From Labrenzia sp. CE80 (GTDB lineage Bacteria > Pseudomonadota > Alphaproteobacteria > Rhizobiales > Stappiaceae): a DNA stretch of 64,000 bases. The notes under the pieces are model-generated. The model worked only from the letters and a program-made list of their open reading frames with translations. It made no database searches and was not told the DNA's origin. The stretch is from assembly GCF_009650605.1 (NCBI RefSeq), contig NZ_WAJT01000001.1:2170001-2234000 (forward strand). The letters are read 5' to 3'. Positions within the stretch are counted from its first letter, which is position 1. Every line of letters starts with the position of its first letter. Below, piece by piece: positions 15,994-24,959 of this stretch. A program made the translations under genes and the position numbers.

Positions 15994-16007
15994 TTGACCT
16001 TGGTCAA
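15994..16007. promoter_or_regulatory. Putative TetR operator 2 (TTGACC-TT-GGTCAA)
   Basis: TTGACCTTGGTCAA is a 14-bp palindrome with 6-bp arms, identical to the copy at 16182-16195. Confidence 0.75.
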
Positions 16008-16181
16008 TTTATTGGGGCGGCATTCCGGGAGATGAAACTTGGGCTCAACTGGTGTTTACAGACCTCGATATATTTCCAAATATTTCCAGACAAGCAGTTG
16101 ATTTCGTGTCGCCTTCTCCATCCCTTTCGCAGGCAGCGCCCTCACCCCTGCAGTCCAGATCTGTACGCAATCGACAAATTA

Positions 16182-16195
16182 TTGACCTTGGTCAA
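16182..16195. promoter_or_regulatory. Putative TetR operator 3 (TTGACC-TT-GGTCAA)
   Basis: This is an exact second copy of the 14-bp palindrome, 77 bases upstream of the TetR gene, suggesting autoregulation. Confidence 0.75.
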
Positions 16196-16271
16196 ATTAA
16201 TGTGATTGGCTTGATCACGCTGACGGAGCGATTCTGACCTTCATGAGAAACAAGCTGGAGAGCCGACCGGA

Positions 16272-16904
16272 ATGACGCGCAAACCGCAAAAAAGGACCCT
16301 GGTGACGCGCAGCAAGATCCTCGCATCTGCGGCGAGCCTTGCCGCCGAGCATGAGCGTGAGCTGGAAGGTTTGACGGCCGAAGCGATTTCGGAGCATGCC
16401 GGCGTAGCCAAGGGCACGATCTTCGCCCATTTCGGCGATATGGACGGCTTGCTCTCCTACCTGTTGCTCGACCGGCTGCGGGAGCTTCGTGCACGGGCCG
16501 ATGCAGACGACACTCCTTTGGAAGCGCTGTCAGTCGATCCGGTCAAAACTTTGCTCGACAGGATGATGGCCCTTATTGAGGTAATCACCGAAAGCCAGAC
16601 CATGCTGCGGGTGTTCATGGACAACATCGGCGTGACGAAGGGCCATTGCGCGCCGGAATTCGTTGAAAACCTGGATGCGCTCGATGGCAAGCTGCAGGCT
16701 TTTCTCGCCTATTGGCAGACAGCTGCTGGCGTCACTCCTGCCCTGCGCAAGGACCGCGACCCTGCGGAAATGGTCGATGGTCTGATCGCCTTCATGATCC
16801 ACGGCGCAATCCTCTATCGGTCTCACCAGATCGATGACCTCTCCGAGATCCGCCAACGCCTGACCCGGCATGTGGAAGCCTTCCTGCTGGCGCCTGCGTC
16901 GTAG
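16272..16904 (+). CDS. TetR/AcrR family transcriptional regulator
   Basis: This 210-residue protein has an N-terminal TetR helix-turn-helix (TRSKILASAASLAAEHE then AISEHAGVAKGTIFAHFGD, residues about 15-60) and a variable helical ligand domain. It lies divergent from an NAD(P)H oxidoreductase gene, and the intergenic region contains three copies of a 12-14 bp palindrome, so it most likely represses that gene and itself. The ATG at 16272 follows GGAGAGC. The inducer is unknown. A terminator follows the stop. Confidence 0.9.
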   Translation: MTRKPQKRTLVTRSKILASAASLAAEHERELEGLTAEAISEHAGVAKGTIFAHFGDMDGLLSYLLLDRLRELRARADADDTPLEALSVDPVKTLLDRMMALIEVITESQTMLRVFMDNIGVTKGHCAPEFVENLDALDGKLQAFLAYWQTAAGVTPALRKDRDPAEMVDGLIAFMIHGAILYRSHQIDDLSEIRQRLTRHVEAFLLAPAS

Positions 16905-16935
16905 CCGGACTGGAACACCCTTCGTGAGCCAAAAG

Positions 16936-16968
16936 AAAACCCGCCTCCGGCGACCGGCAGCGGGTTTT
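16936..16968. terminator. Bidirectional intrinsic terminator
   Basis: AAAACCCGC (16936-16944) and its reverse complement GCGGGTTTT (16960-16968) form a hairpin with A/T flanks on both sides. It sits between the convergent TetR and chemotaxis receptor genes and can serve both. Confidence 0.85.
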
Positions 16969-16991
16969 CAAGACCAATCAGAAAGATGTGG

Positions 16992-18473
16992 TCAGCTCAG
17001 TGCCTGAGAGGCATCACGTACCCGAACCATCACCGCCTCCACCTCGTTGGTCGAGCCGGAAATGTCGGCCAGATTGCCAGAGATCGATTGAACGCCCTGG
17101 GCCGCCATCTGCATGTTGCCGGAGATTTCCTGGGTGACCGAGGACTGTTCTTCGACCGCGGTCGCGATGCTGGAAGAGATCTCCGACAGCTCCTGGATAA
17201 TCCCGAGGATCGAGCCAATGGCCTCTTCCGACTGCGAGGTCGAGTTCTGCACGGATTCGATCTGGCCGCGAATGTCCTCTGTCGCCTTGCTGGTCTGGGA
17301 CGCCAGGCTTTTCACCTCCGAAGCAACGACTGCAAAGCCCTTGCCTGCCTCGCCCGCCCGTGCCGCCTCGATGGTTGCGTTGAGGGCGAGAAGATTGGTC
17401 TGGTTGGCGATGCTTTCGATCAATTCGATCACCTCGCCGATCTTCTGGGAATCGGTTGCCAGCTGCGACATGATCCTGGACGAACCGTCGGCCTTCTCGA
17501 CCGCACTGTCGGAAATCGACATGGCCTGGGAGACCTGGCGGCTGATTTCACCGATCGAAGCGACAAGCTCTTCAGATGCGGCAGCAACGGTCTGAACGCC
17601 AGAGGAGGCCTGGGAAGACGCACTGGAAGCCGAGGCTGCTTCGCTGTTCGCCTTCGTGATGGCATCTGCCATACTGTTGAGGTCGGCATCGATCTCCGAC
17701 TGGATTGCCCGGCGGCGCAGGCGTTCTTCCATTTGCGCGGTGATGTCGGTGGCAAATTTCACCACCATGCGTGGGTTGCCCTTGGCATCAAAAATCGGAT
17801 TGTAAGTCGCCTGGATCCAGATCTCGCGGCCACCCTTGGCAATCCGCTTGTATTCGTTCGACTGGAATTCCCCCTGACGCAGGGCATCCCAGAAGGCGGA
17901 GTATTCAGAAGATGCGGCATCGGCCGGGTCCATGAAGATACGGTGATGCTTACCCCTGATCTCATCCATGGAGTAGCCGACAGCCCCAAGGAAATTGTCA
18001 TTGGCTTCAATGATCGTACCGTCCAGCTCGAACTTGATGACGGCCTGAGAGCGGTTGATCGCCTCGATCTGGCCGTTGGTTTCGGCTTCCTGCTGCTTTC
18101 GCTCGGTGATGTCGACGGCAAGCTTCACCACCTTGACAACCTTGCCGCCGGAATCGACGACTGGATTGTAAGATGCCTGGATCCAGACTTCTCTGCCGTC
18201 CCGGGTGTAACGCGGAAACTCCGCTGACTGATAGTTGTCGTCGCGAAGCTCTTTCCAGAAATTCTCGTACTCCGCGCTTTGACCGTAGTCCCGCTCGACG
18301 AAAATACTGTGCTTCTTGCCCTTGATGTCCGCAAGACCATAGCCCATCGTGCTGAGAAAATTCTCATTCGCGTCTACAATCGTACCGTCGGGCTTGAACT
18401 CGATTACGGCATGAGACTTTCCGACAGCCTGCCAAATGCTATTGACGTCTCCGTGAAAAATAGAATCGAGCAT
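16992..18473 (-). CDS. Soluble methyl-accepting chemotaxis protein with two PAS domains
   Basis: This 493-residue protein has two PAS domains in tandem (about residues 15-112 and 137-234), both with the shape SHAVIEFKPDGTIVDANENF ... VWIQASYNPV. A methyl-accepting signalling domain follows, whose tip is IANQTNLLALNATIEAARAG. No transmembrane segment or HAMP is present, so it is a cytoplasmic receptor sensing an internal signal such as redox state or oxygen through the PAS domains. No C-terminal CheR-binding pentapeptide is visible. No other chemotaxis gene is near. Confidence 0.93.
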   Translation of the reverse strand: MLDSIFHGDVNSIWQAVGKSHAVIEFKPDGTIVDANENFLSTMGYGLADIKGKKHSIFVERDYGQSAEYENFWKELRDDNYQSAEFPRYTRDGREVWIQASYNPVVDSGGKVVKVVKLAVDITERKQQEAETNGQIEAINRSQAVIKFELDGTIIEANDNFLGAVGYSMDEIRGKHHRIFMDPADAASSEYSAFWDALRQGEFQSNEYKRIAKGGREIWIQATYNPIFDAKGNPRMVVKFATDITAQMEERLRRRAIQSEIDADLNSMADAITKANSEAASASSASSQASSGVQTVAAASEELVASIGEISRQVSQAMSISDSAVEKADGSSRIMSQLATDSQKIGEVIELIESIANQTNLLALNATIEAARAGEAGKGFAVVASEVKSLASQTSKATEDIRGQIESVQNSTSQSEEAIGSILGIIQELSEISSSIATAVEEQSSVTQEISGNMQMAAQGVQSISGNLADISGSTNEVEAVMVRVRDASQALS

Positions 18474-18833
18474 TACTTAGTCTCCAGGGCAGACGCGCTC
18501 CTTCTGGTCATCAGCGCGTATATTCAAGTTACGCTGAGTTAAAATAATAAATATTTCAGACATATTAATTGTAACGCATTCAAAAAATGACATAAACGCC
18601 AACGAACATACCAATACTGTTATTTTTCTCCATATGCAGATATAAATTCCGCCATCAAATGTTGGTAATATTCACTCTTAGCGCGACATATTCCAGATAT
18701 ACATCAAATTAAATTCCAACGATTGATGTAAATAGCACATTAACTGGCATCTGGAAGAAGTACTACATACGCATTAACCTTGATGCGAAGCCGGATCAAA
18801 TTGCGATTGGGAATCGTGGCAAAAGCGGGCTCG
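18474..18833. other. 360-bp AT-rich intergenic region
   Basis: This AT-rich stretch upstream of the chemotaxis receptor is clearly less GC-rich than its surroundings. I see no gene, RNA or clear repeat in it. It presumably carries the receptor promoter. Confidence 0.5.
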
Positions 18834-19325
18834 CTAACGAGCAGACGTTGGCACCTCGTTCGGCCAGGCCACTACGTGGGCCTCGAATTCCTCCACCGGG
18901 ACGCTGGCTTCCGTTACAGTGCGGCCGCGAACCGAAACTCCGGCCTGGTGAACCGTTTCCTCATCGCCGGAGACCAGGGGGTGCCACCAGTAGAGATCTT
19001 GTCCGTCGCGGATCAGACGATAGCCACAGGTTGGAGGAAGCCAGGTCAGCTCCTGAACTTCAGGCACGGTCAGCTGGATGCAATCAGGCACCGTTTCCGC
19101 ACGGTTGTCATAGTCCCTGCAGCGACAGCTCGTTCCATCCAGGAGTTCGCAGGCGACATCCGTCCAGACAATCGCTCCTGAATCCCAGTCCTCGAGCTTG
19201 TTCAAGCAACACCGCCCACAGCCATCGCAAAGCGATTCCCATTCCCGTTGCGTCATTTCGGCCAGGGTTTTGACCTTCCAGAACGGCGGGCTTTCAGGAT
19301 TTTCAGGCGAGGTGATTGATTTCAT
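18834..19325 (-). CDS. YcgN/UPF0260 cysteine-cluster protein
   Basis: This 163-residue protein is of the UPF0260 (YcgN) family. It is rich in cysteines arranged as CDGCGRCCLNKLED, TDVACELLDGTSCRCRDYDN and VPDCIQL, the pattern of the Fe/Zn-binding YkgJ-type cluster. Function is unknown. The frame is open upstream to a TTG at 19352, but ATG 19325 has AAGGAA upstream and gives the family-like N-terminus. It is divergent from the PBP1A-like gene, and their 5' ends nearly touch. Confidence 0.9.
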   Translation of the reverse strand: MKSITSPENPESPPFWKVKTLAEMTQREWESLCDGCGRCCLNKLEDWDSGAIVWTDVACELLDGTSCRCRDYDNRAETVPDCIQLTVPEVQELTWLPPTCGYRLIRDGQDLYWWHPLVSGDEETVHQAGVSVRGRTVTEASVPVEEFEAHVVAWPNEVPTSAR

Positions 19326-19343
19326 CGGCGGTTTCGAGTTCCT

Positions 19344-21620
19344 TTGGGACAAGAGGTTCGGCGCGGCCTATCATGGTTGAACGCCCGCCAGCAAGCAGGA
19401 CGTGGTCCGTTGAGCGAAGACGAAAGCAGACAGATCCCCTCGGAACCGACGCCTCCCCCTGCGCCCGAGCCCGTCTCCGTGCCGCGGCAAAGGCGCAGTT
19501 TTGGGCAGTTTCTGCTGGCAATCGATGCCTTTGTCGACACGGTCCTTTGGACTATCGGCAACGCACTGCGCCGGACATTCGAATCCTATGATGCTTTCCT
19601 GCGGCGCTTTCGCGCAAGAGGCATCTGGCGCGCCCTGGCGGAGCTGGGCTCGGATGCCTGCACATATGGTGCTATTGGCCTCGTCATCGTGCTCGCCTTC
19701 GCCCAGCCTGCATTTGAGGCGACCAGGTATGCCGACTGGCGCACGACCGACGACTTTGCAGTCACCTTTCTCGATCGTTTCGGCAAGGAAATCGGCAAAC
19801 GCGGCATCGTTCTCAACGACACGGTACCGCTTGAAGAAATTCCCGACGTCCTGATCAAGGCGACGCTTGCGACCGAGGACCGGCGGTTCTTCTCCCACTT
19901 CGGCATCGACATCGTCGGCACCTTCCGTGCCATGGTCGAAAACGCACGCGCAGGTGGCGTAGTTCAGGGCGGTTCGTCGCTGACCCAGCAGCTGGCGAAG
20001 AACCTGTTTCTGAGCAACGAGCGAACCTTGGGCCGCAAGATCAAGGAAGCCTATCTGGCCCTGTGGCTTGAGGCCAATCTGACCAAGCAGGAAATCCTGA
20101 AGCTCTATCTTGACCGGGCCTATATGGGCGGCGGGGTCTTCGGCGTGACCGCCGCTGCAGAGTTTTATTTCAACAAGAATGTCCGTGAACTGACCCTGGC
20201 CGAAAGTGCCATGCTGGCCGGTCTCTACAAAGCACCGACGAAATACGCGCCCCACGTCAATCTGCCCGCAGCACGCGCAAGAGCCAATGAAGTGCTGACC
20301 AACATGGTTCAGGCCGGTCTCCTGACCGAGGGACAGGTGATTGGCGCAAGGCGCAATCCGGCAATTGCCATCGACCGGTCCCAGGACCAGCTGCCGGAGT
20401 ATTTCCTCGATTGGGCGCTGGACGAAGTGAAAAAACTGGCGCGCCGAAATCCCGCACTTGCGCGCGACCGCATCGTCACGGTTCGCACCACTCTCGACCC
20501 GGCCTTGCAACGGCAGGCGGATCTGGCGGTGGAAGCCACGCTGAGAGACAACGCGAAGGCCCGGGATGTAGGCTCGGCAGCTCTGGCGGCAATGGTTCCG
20601 GACGGCGCCGTGGTCGCCATGGTGGGTGGGCGGTCCTACGGCGACAGCCAGTTCAACCGCGCCGTCAACGCCCTGCGCCAACCTGGCTCGTCCTTCAAGC
20701 CCTTCGTCTACATGGCAGCCTTCATGAACGGCTATTCCAAGGACAGCATCGTGCCCGACAGGCCGATCACCATTGGAGGCTGGAGCCCGCGCAACTATGG
20801 GCGCAGCTATCGCGGGCCAGTGAGCCTGAAGGTGGCGCTGACCAAGTCGATCAACACTGTGCCGGTCCGCCTTGCCCAGGCCATCGGCCGCGACAAGATC
20901 GTGGAGACCGCCTATGCCATGGGTATTACCAACGAACTCAAGATCTCCAAGTCCCTGCCCCTTGGCGCCTCCGATGTGTCGGTCCTCGATATGGCCGCGT
21001 CCTATTCCACCTTTGCCAACGGCGGACATGAGGCGACGCCGTACGCGATCGTGGAAATCAAGAACAGCGACGGAACCGTTCTTTACAATCGAGACCGGGA
21101 CGAGACGGAGCCGCCCCGGGTTTTGCCGGCCGACAAGGTTGAGGAAATGAACGACATCCTCGTCAATGTGGTCGAGGCAGGCACCGGCCGCAGGGCACGC
21201 ATCGATGGTGTTGTTGCCGCCGGCAAGACCGGCACCACTTCTGCCTACAGGGATGCATGGTTTGTCGGATATACCGGTAACTTCACTGCCGCCGTCTGGT
21301 TTGGCAATGACGACTTCACATCCACCCGCCGGGTCACCGGCGGCAGCCTTCCCGCAATGACCTGGCAAGCCTTTATGGAATACGCCCATAAGGACATCGA
21401 TCTGGTGCCCATGCCCGGCGTTGATGCGGCGGACCTTGCCCGCTTCCCCAAGGCTCTGGTGAAAGACGAGAGCGAAAACAGGCCTCAGCCGCGCGTGCTC
21501 AACCGGCAGACCCAAGGCGTTCTAAAAGACATCGGCAAGGCACTGAGCGCAATTTCACCGCTTGCGTCCGCCGTACCGGCTGAGAGCGCGACCCCGACAG
21601 ACGTGGCGGCCCGGCAATGA
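19344..21620 (+). CDS. Class A penicillin-binding protein (PBP1A-like transglycosylase/transpeptidase)
   Basis: This protein is about 740-758 residues. A Pro-rich cytoplasmic head and one membrane span (GAIGLVIVLAFAQPAF) precede a glycosyltransferase-51 domain with ATEDRRFFSHFGIDIVGTF and GGSSLTQQLAKNLFLSNERT. A transpeptidase domain follows with SxxK in RQPGSSFKPFVYMAAF, SxN in TKSINTVPVRLAQ and KTG in AAGKTGTTSAYRDAWFVGYT. It polymerises and cross-links peptidoglycan. The start is uncertain: TTG 19344 is the longest, and a TTG at 19410 (LSEDESRQIPSEP) would leave room for a promoter between it and the divergent ycgN-like gene. It overlaps the next gene by 4 bases, forming an operon of three. 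Confidence 0.93.
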   Translation: MGQEVRRGLSWLNARQQAGRGPLSEDESRQIPSEPTPPPAPEPVSVPRQRRSFGQFLLAIDAFVDTVLWTIGNALRRTFESYDAFLRRFRARGIWRALAELGSDACTYGAIGLVIVLAFAQPAFEATRYADWRTTDDFAVTFLDRFGKEIGKRGIVLNDTVPLEEIPDVLIKATLATEDRRFFSHFGIDIVGTFRAMVENARAGGVVQGGSSLTQQLAKNLFLSNERTLGRKIKEAYLALWLEANLTKQEILKLYLDRAYMGGGVFGVTAAAEFYFNKNVRELTLAESAMLAGLYKAPTKYAPHVNLPAARARANEVLTNMVQAGLLTEGQVIGARRNPAIAIDRSQDQLPEYFLDWALDEVKKLARRNPALARDRIVTVRTTLDPALQRQADLAVEATLRDNAKARDVGSAALAAMVPDGAVVAMVGGRSYGDSQFNRAVNALRQPGSSFKPFVYMAAFMNGYSKDSIVPDRPITIGGWSPRNYGRSYRGPVSLKVALTKSINTVPVRLAQAIGRDKIVETAYAMGITNELKISKSLPLGASDVSVLDMAASYSTFANGGHEATPYAIVEIKNSDGTVLYNRDRDETEPPRVLPADKVEEMNDILVNVVEAGTGRRARIDGVVAAGKTGTTSAYRDAWFVGYTGNFTAAVWFGNDDFTSTRRVTGGSLPAMTWQAFMEYAHKDIDLVPMPGVDAADLARFPKALVKDESENRPQPRVLNRQTQGVLKDIGKALSAISPLASAVPAESATPTDVAARQ

Positions 21621-22351
21621 TTGTCGCCCCAAAAACGCAGACGTCTCAGGTGCCGATTCAAAGCGAGGCCTCATGGTATGAGCCGGACATGCCGGCGATC
21701 ATCGCCCCGCGCCGACCCACGCCGATCCGCTCGCTCTTTGCAGTTCTTCTGATCCTGTTTGCCGGTTCGCTTCTGGGCATCACCTCGGCCTATCTGATGA
21801 TCGAACGGGATCGGCCCTTCCTGTCCGTGACCATCGGTCCCTGGTCGGCCTATCCGGAGGCCGGAACGTCGGAAGCAGATCCCTACTCCGTGGCGATCTA
21901 CACGCGCAGCGCTCGCATTCCCCTGGCATCAGGTGAAGGTCTTGCCATCAGCGCACGAACCGACAGCTCGGGCGCCACGCTCAATCCGGCTTGTGACTAC
22001 CGGATTTCCGGTCAGACGCCGACGGCACGTCTATGGACCCTGACAGCTGCGGACGATCATGGCCGGCTGGTCCCAACCCTTGCCGACAGAACCTTTCTCA
22101 CCAGCCGTCAGATCCTGCGCAAGGAGGACGGCAGCTTCGAGATCACTGCCGCCCGTGCACCACAATCCGGCAACTGGCTTCCCCTCGGACTGCCAAGGGC
22201 TTCCGAGACAAGCGCTGACAGCATGGCCACGGCCGGCGGCATCGGTTCCGGGCTGATGTTCACATTCAGGCTCTACGACGCTCCGATCACGACGGGCTCC
22301 GCCCTGGATGGTGCGGTCATGCCAGTCATCGAAAGGCTGTCCTGCTCATGA
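21617..22351 (+). CDS. DUF1214 domain membrane-anchored protein
   Basis: This 244-residue protein has one N-terminal membrane span (LFAVLLILFAGSLLGITSAY) and a periplasmic DUF1214 domain (ADPYSVAIYTRSARIPL, CDYRISGQTPTARLWTLTAAD). DUF1214 is usually found with DUF1254 in one polypeptide; here the two are separate adjacent genes. It starts inside the stop of the PBP1A-like gene (ATGA) and overlaps the DUF1254 gene by 4 bases. A role in cell-envelope metabolism is suggested only by this coupling. Confidence 0.85.
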   Translation: MIVAPKTQTSQVPIQSEASWYEPDMPAIIAPRRPTPIRSLFAVLLILFAGSLLGITSAYLMIERDRPFLSVTIGPWSAYPEAGTSEADPYSVAIYTRSARIPLASGEGLAISARTDSSGATLNPACDYRISGQTPTARLWTLTAADDHGRLVPTLADRTFLTSRQILRKEDGSFEITAARAPQSGNWLPLGLPRASETSADSMATAGGIGSGLMFTFRLYDAPITTGSALDGAVMPVIERLSCS

Positions 22352-22908
22352 GCCTGTCTCCACGCCTTGCCTGGCTCACAGGAGTGATCGCAACGCTCAG
22401 CCTTGCCGCTGTCGTGCATATCCTCGTGGTGCTGACGATCCCGCAGAACACGAGCCACAGCGCCTATGCCGACGTTGCAAACTTCGGCCCGGATCGCCAG
22501 TTCAACCTTCTGCCTGATGTGCAACCGGGCGCAGAGCCCTTGCCGGCACTGGACCCGGCGATGAAACATGCAGCCTGTCGCTTCACGCTGAACGAGGGGC
22601 CGGTGCTGTTCACCGCCTCGATCCCAGTGCCCTTCTGGTCGATCGGCCTTTTCAACGAGGCGGGAGAAGCAGTCTACAGCCTGAACAACCGGACATCAGG
22701 CTCGGACATTCTCTCAATGCTCCTGCTGACGCCGGAACAGCTTTCGATCATTCGGGAAAATCCGCCTGAGGACCTGGATGAGCTGATCGTTCTGGAGATC
22801 CCGGCCACCAACGGCTTTGCCCTCTTGAGAGCCTTCGTGCCCAACGCCCATGAAAGCAAAGAAGTGGATACGGCACTGAGCACGGCCTACTGCGGATCCT
22901 TGAGCTGA
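22348..22908 (+). CDS. DUF1254 domain membrane-anchored protein
   Basis: This 186-residue protein has an N-terminal span (LAWLTGVIATLSLAAVVHILVV) and a DUF1254-like periplasmic part with CRFTLNEGPVLFTASIPVPF and FWSIGLFNEAGEAVYSLNNR. It is the last of the three-gene unit PBP1A-DUF1214-DUF1254, joined by 4-base overlaps. Function is unknown. Full DUF1254/1214 proteins are larger, so this pair is a split form common in related bacteria. Confidence 0.82.
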   Translation: MSLSPRLAWLTGVIATLSLAAVVHILVVLTIPQNTSHSAYADVANFGPDRQFNLLPDVQPGAEPLPALDPAMKHAACRFTLNEGPVLFTASIPVPFWSIGLFNEAGEAVYSLNNRTSGSDILSMLLLTPEQLSIIRENPPEDLDELIVLEIPATNGFALLRAFVPNAHESKEVDTALSTAYCGSLS

Positions 22909-23059
22909 CGCCTTTCTCTGTCTGTTAAGCGCAGCCTCCGGTGCCCTGTCGACGACGACCTACTCACATGTTTCCGTCCGACCATGACGGCACCAGCGTT
23001 CGCGCTTTGCCTGGCTATCCGATAGTCTTTGCCTTCGGGAATCAACGGGACGAAAACGA

Positions 23060-23758
23060 ATGAAGAAAATCGGAATGATCGGTGGACTGAGCTGGGTCTC
23101 GACGGCTGAGTATTACAAGCGTGTCAATGAGATAACCCAGATGACCGCTGGCGGGGTTTCCTCGGCACGCATCGTTCTGGAAAGCGTCAATCGCCAAGAC
23201 TATGTCAGTGCTGTAATTGACAGGGGCGACGAAGCTGCCGCCTGCCAGCAGATTGCGGACTCGGCACGATCGCTCCAGTCTGCCGGTGCCGATTTTATCG
23301 TGATTACCTGCAATGATGTGCACCGGTTTGTGCCTGCCATCGAGCCCATGATCAACATTCCGTTTCTCCACATCGCGCAAGTTACGGCGGAGGCAGTGAA
23401 ATCGAAAGGCCTCGGCCGCACAGCTATCCTGGGCGTGAGGAAAACGATGGAGGGAACATTCTTTCCAGAGATTTTTGCCCGAAACGATCTGGCGACTGTC
23501 GAGCCCAACGAAGCTGAAAAAAACTTCATTCACGACAGCATCTACGAGGAGCTGGTCCATAATCGTTTCCACGAGGAAACGCGAGAAAAGTACAAGGAGG
23601 TGATGATTGCCATGGGGAAACGCGGTGCAGACAGCGTCGCTCTGGCCTGCACAGAAATACCATTGCTTATCTCTCCCGGAGAGTGCCCGCTGCCGGCGTT
23701 TTCGACCACCGAACTCCATTGCCAGGCAGCTGTAGCCCGAGCCCTTGATGCGCGGTAA
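23060..23758 (+). CDS. Aspartate/glutamate racemase family protein
   Basis: This 232-residue PLP-independent amino-acid racemase has both catalytic cysteine motifs present: ITCNDVHRF (first Cys) and LACTEIPLLI (second Cys). The N-terminal KKIGMIGGLSWVSTAEYYKR is typical of aspartate racemases, and GMGK-type text precedes the second Cys. Having both cysteines suggests true racemisation rather than a degenerate homologue. Whether the substrate is Asp or Glu cannot be told. It converges on the NIPSNAP gene with six bases between stops. Base composition looks somewhat less GC-rich than its neighbours. Confidence 0.88.
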   Translation: MKKIGMIGGLSWVSTAEYYKRVNEITQMTAGGVSSARIVLESVNRQDYVSAVIDRGDEAAACQQIADSARSLQSAGADFIVITCNDVHRFVPAIEPMINIPFLHIAQVTAEAVKSKGLGRTAILGVRKTMEGTFFPEIFARNDLATVEPNEAEKNFIHDSIYEELVHNRFHEETREKYKEVMIAMGKRGADSVALACTEIPLLISPGECPLPAFSTTELHCQAAVARALDAR

Positions 23759-23764
23759 CTCGCG

Positions 23765-24097
23765 TTAGAGCTCAGGTCGGCCACCAAACCCTTCAAACCC
23801 GCCAGTCGTTTCGGTCACTTCCGCCTCGTAGTGTGCGATCATTGGCATGGCCTGATGCTCGATGCGCTCGTTCCAGACAGGCCCGTTGTAAAAACCTTCC
23901 TTGAGGGTCTCGCGCGCTTCAAGCGTTGGAAAGGCCCGCATCCAATGCACCTTGTCCGGATTTTCAAGATCCCGCAGGGGGCCGAAGACCAGCATTCCGG
24001 CATCGCGAAGTGCGGCGCGATTTTCCCGTTCGAAGAAGTCGATGAACTCTTCCCGGCGTCCTGGCTTCAATGTGTAGTGGCGTATCTCGATGATCAT
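23765..24097 (-). CDS. NIPSNAP family protein
   Basis: This 110-residue dimeric alpha-beta barrel protein is of the NIPSNAP family, with IIEIRHYTLKPGRREEFIDF and DKVHWMRAFPTLEARETLKE. Small single-domain NIPSNAPs are often associated with catabolic clusters, but the biochemical role is unclear. ATG 24097 is preferred over the upstream TTG. It lies 82 bases after the DMSP-lyase-like gene on the same strand and may share its transcript. Confidence 0.88.
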   Translation of the reverse strand: MIIEIRHYTLKPGRREEFIDFFERENRAALRDAGMLVFGPLRDLENPDKVHWMRAFPTLEARETLKEGFYNGPVWNERIEHQAMPMIAHYEAEVTETTGGFEGFGGRPEL

Positions 24098-24179
24098 GTT
24101 CAAAGCCGATCCTGGTAAAATGAAGTTCCCGGAAAATGCCTGGGGTTATCCGGCATTACGTCCCAGGCCTCTGCCGCAC

Positions 24180-24791
24180 TCACGCTGCCAGAAGAAGCCA
24201 GAATGCCAGAAGCGGTTCAGATCCGGAGCGCATGGCGTGCATGATCCCCGGTGAATTGTAGAAGGATCCGCCGGGGCCCGGCTCGAACCAGTCGCTGCCA
24301 CCGTGGGTGAAATCGCCGCGCGACATGCAAAGATAGGTCTCTTCCGGTGGGTGATCGTGATCAGGGTAGCGGACATCTGGCGCAAGCAGGGAGACACCGA
24401 GCCAGACATCCGTCCTGCGTTCCAGTCCACCAGGCCCGATGATCAGCGTATTGGCATGTCCCTGGTCAAACGTGTCGCTTGCTGCCGCTGTAGTGCCCTT
24501 GCGTTTGCCCCAGGAAAGGGCTGGCTCCAGCGCCCGGAATGTTTCCGCAAGTGCTGCGAGATCTGCATCCGGAAAACGCGTCGGATCGATCAACTGATCG
24601 AGATACGCGTCGCAGACAGGCAAACGCGATCCTTCATTGACTGGGGCTGCGCGCGGTTTGTCCGCCGGCGCAGCCAGGGCCGAAAAAGAGCGGCTGACAG
24701 AGCGCTGAGACTCTTCTCCCCGGGCACGGTCGCTGAATGCGGTTTCGGCCGCATCAACAAAGGCTTGCAGCGCGGCAGAGCGGTTTTGCAT
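24180..24791 (-). CDS. DMSP-lyase-like cupin (DddL/DddQ family)
   Basis: This 203-residue cupin has a helical N-terminal part, then the block YPDHDHPPEETYLCMSRGDF and PGIMHAMRSGSEPLLAFWLL. The residues His147, Glu151, Tyr153 and His185 have exactly the spacing (H-x3-E-x-Y ... H, 38 residues between the histidines) of the metal ligands and catalytic Tyr of DddQ as I recall them (H125, E129, Y131, H163). Such enzymes cleave dimethylsulfoniopropionate to dimethyl sulfide and acrylate. No acrylate-use genes are adjacent. The partner genes are a diaminopropionate ammonia-lyase upstream and a NIPSNAP downstream, so another substrate remains possible. Confidence 0.75.
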   Translation of the reverse strand: MQNRSAALQAFVDAAETAFSDRARGEESQRSVSRSFSALAAPADKPRAAPVNEGSRLPVCDAYLDQLIDPTRFPDADLAALAETFRALEPALSWGKRKGTTAAASDTFDQGHANTLIIGPGGLERRTDVWLGVSLLAPDVRYPDHDHPPEETYLCMSRGDFTHGGSDWFEPGPGGSFYNSPGIMHAMRSGSEPLLAFWLLLAA

Positions 24792-24959
24792 GGGATCTTC
24801 CTGAAGCAGGCGTCGAGGTCAGCTGTCAACGCTACGGTGTCCAGCCGCCGCCGTCAAACACCTCGCACAGCCATCGAACTGTCGAGGATCGGCAGCTATG
24901 ATGCCTCAAAGAAAACCGCCCCGGCGCAGGATCAGAACCGCTGATCAGCTCCCGAGGGC

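Larger units (their letters stand above)
15915..16271. other. 357-bp divergent control region (oxidoreductase / TetR)
   Basis: This stretch holds no gene. Its content is three related palindromic operators (15946-15957, 15994-16007, 16182-16195) and AT-rich promoter-like DNA for the two divergent genes. Confidence 0.7.

Noticed and set aside
16986..18227. 413-codon open frame antisense to the chemoreceptor
   Set aside because: It is the reverse complement of a clear MCP signalling domain; no ribosome site and no family.
19371..21515. 714-codon open frame antisense to the PBP1A-like gene
   Set aside because: It is a GC-bias shadow. The plus strand has complete GT51 and transpeptidase motifs, and the antisense product has no recognisable fold or start site.
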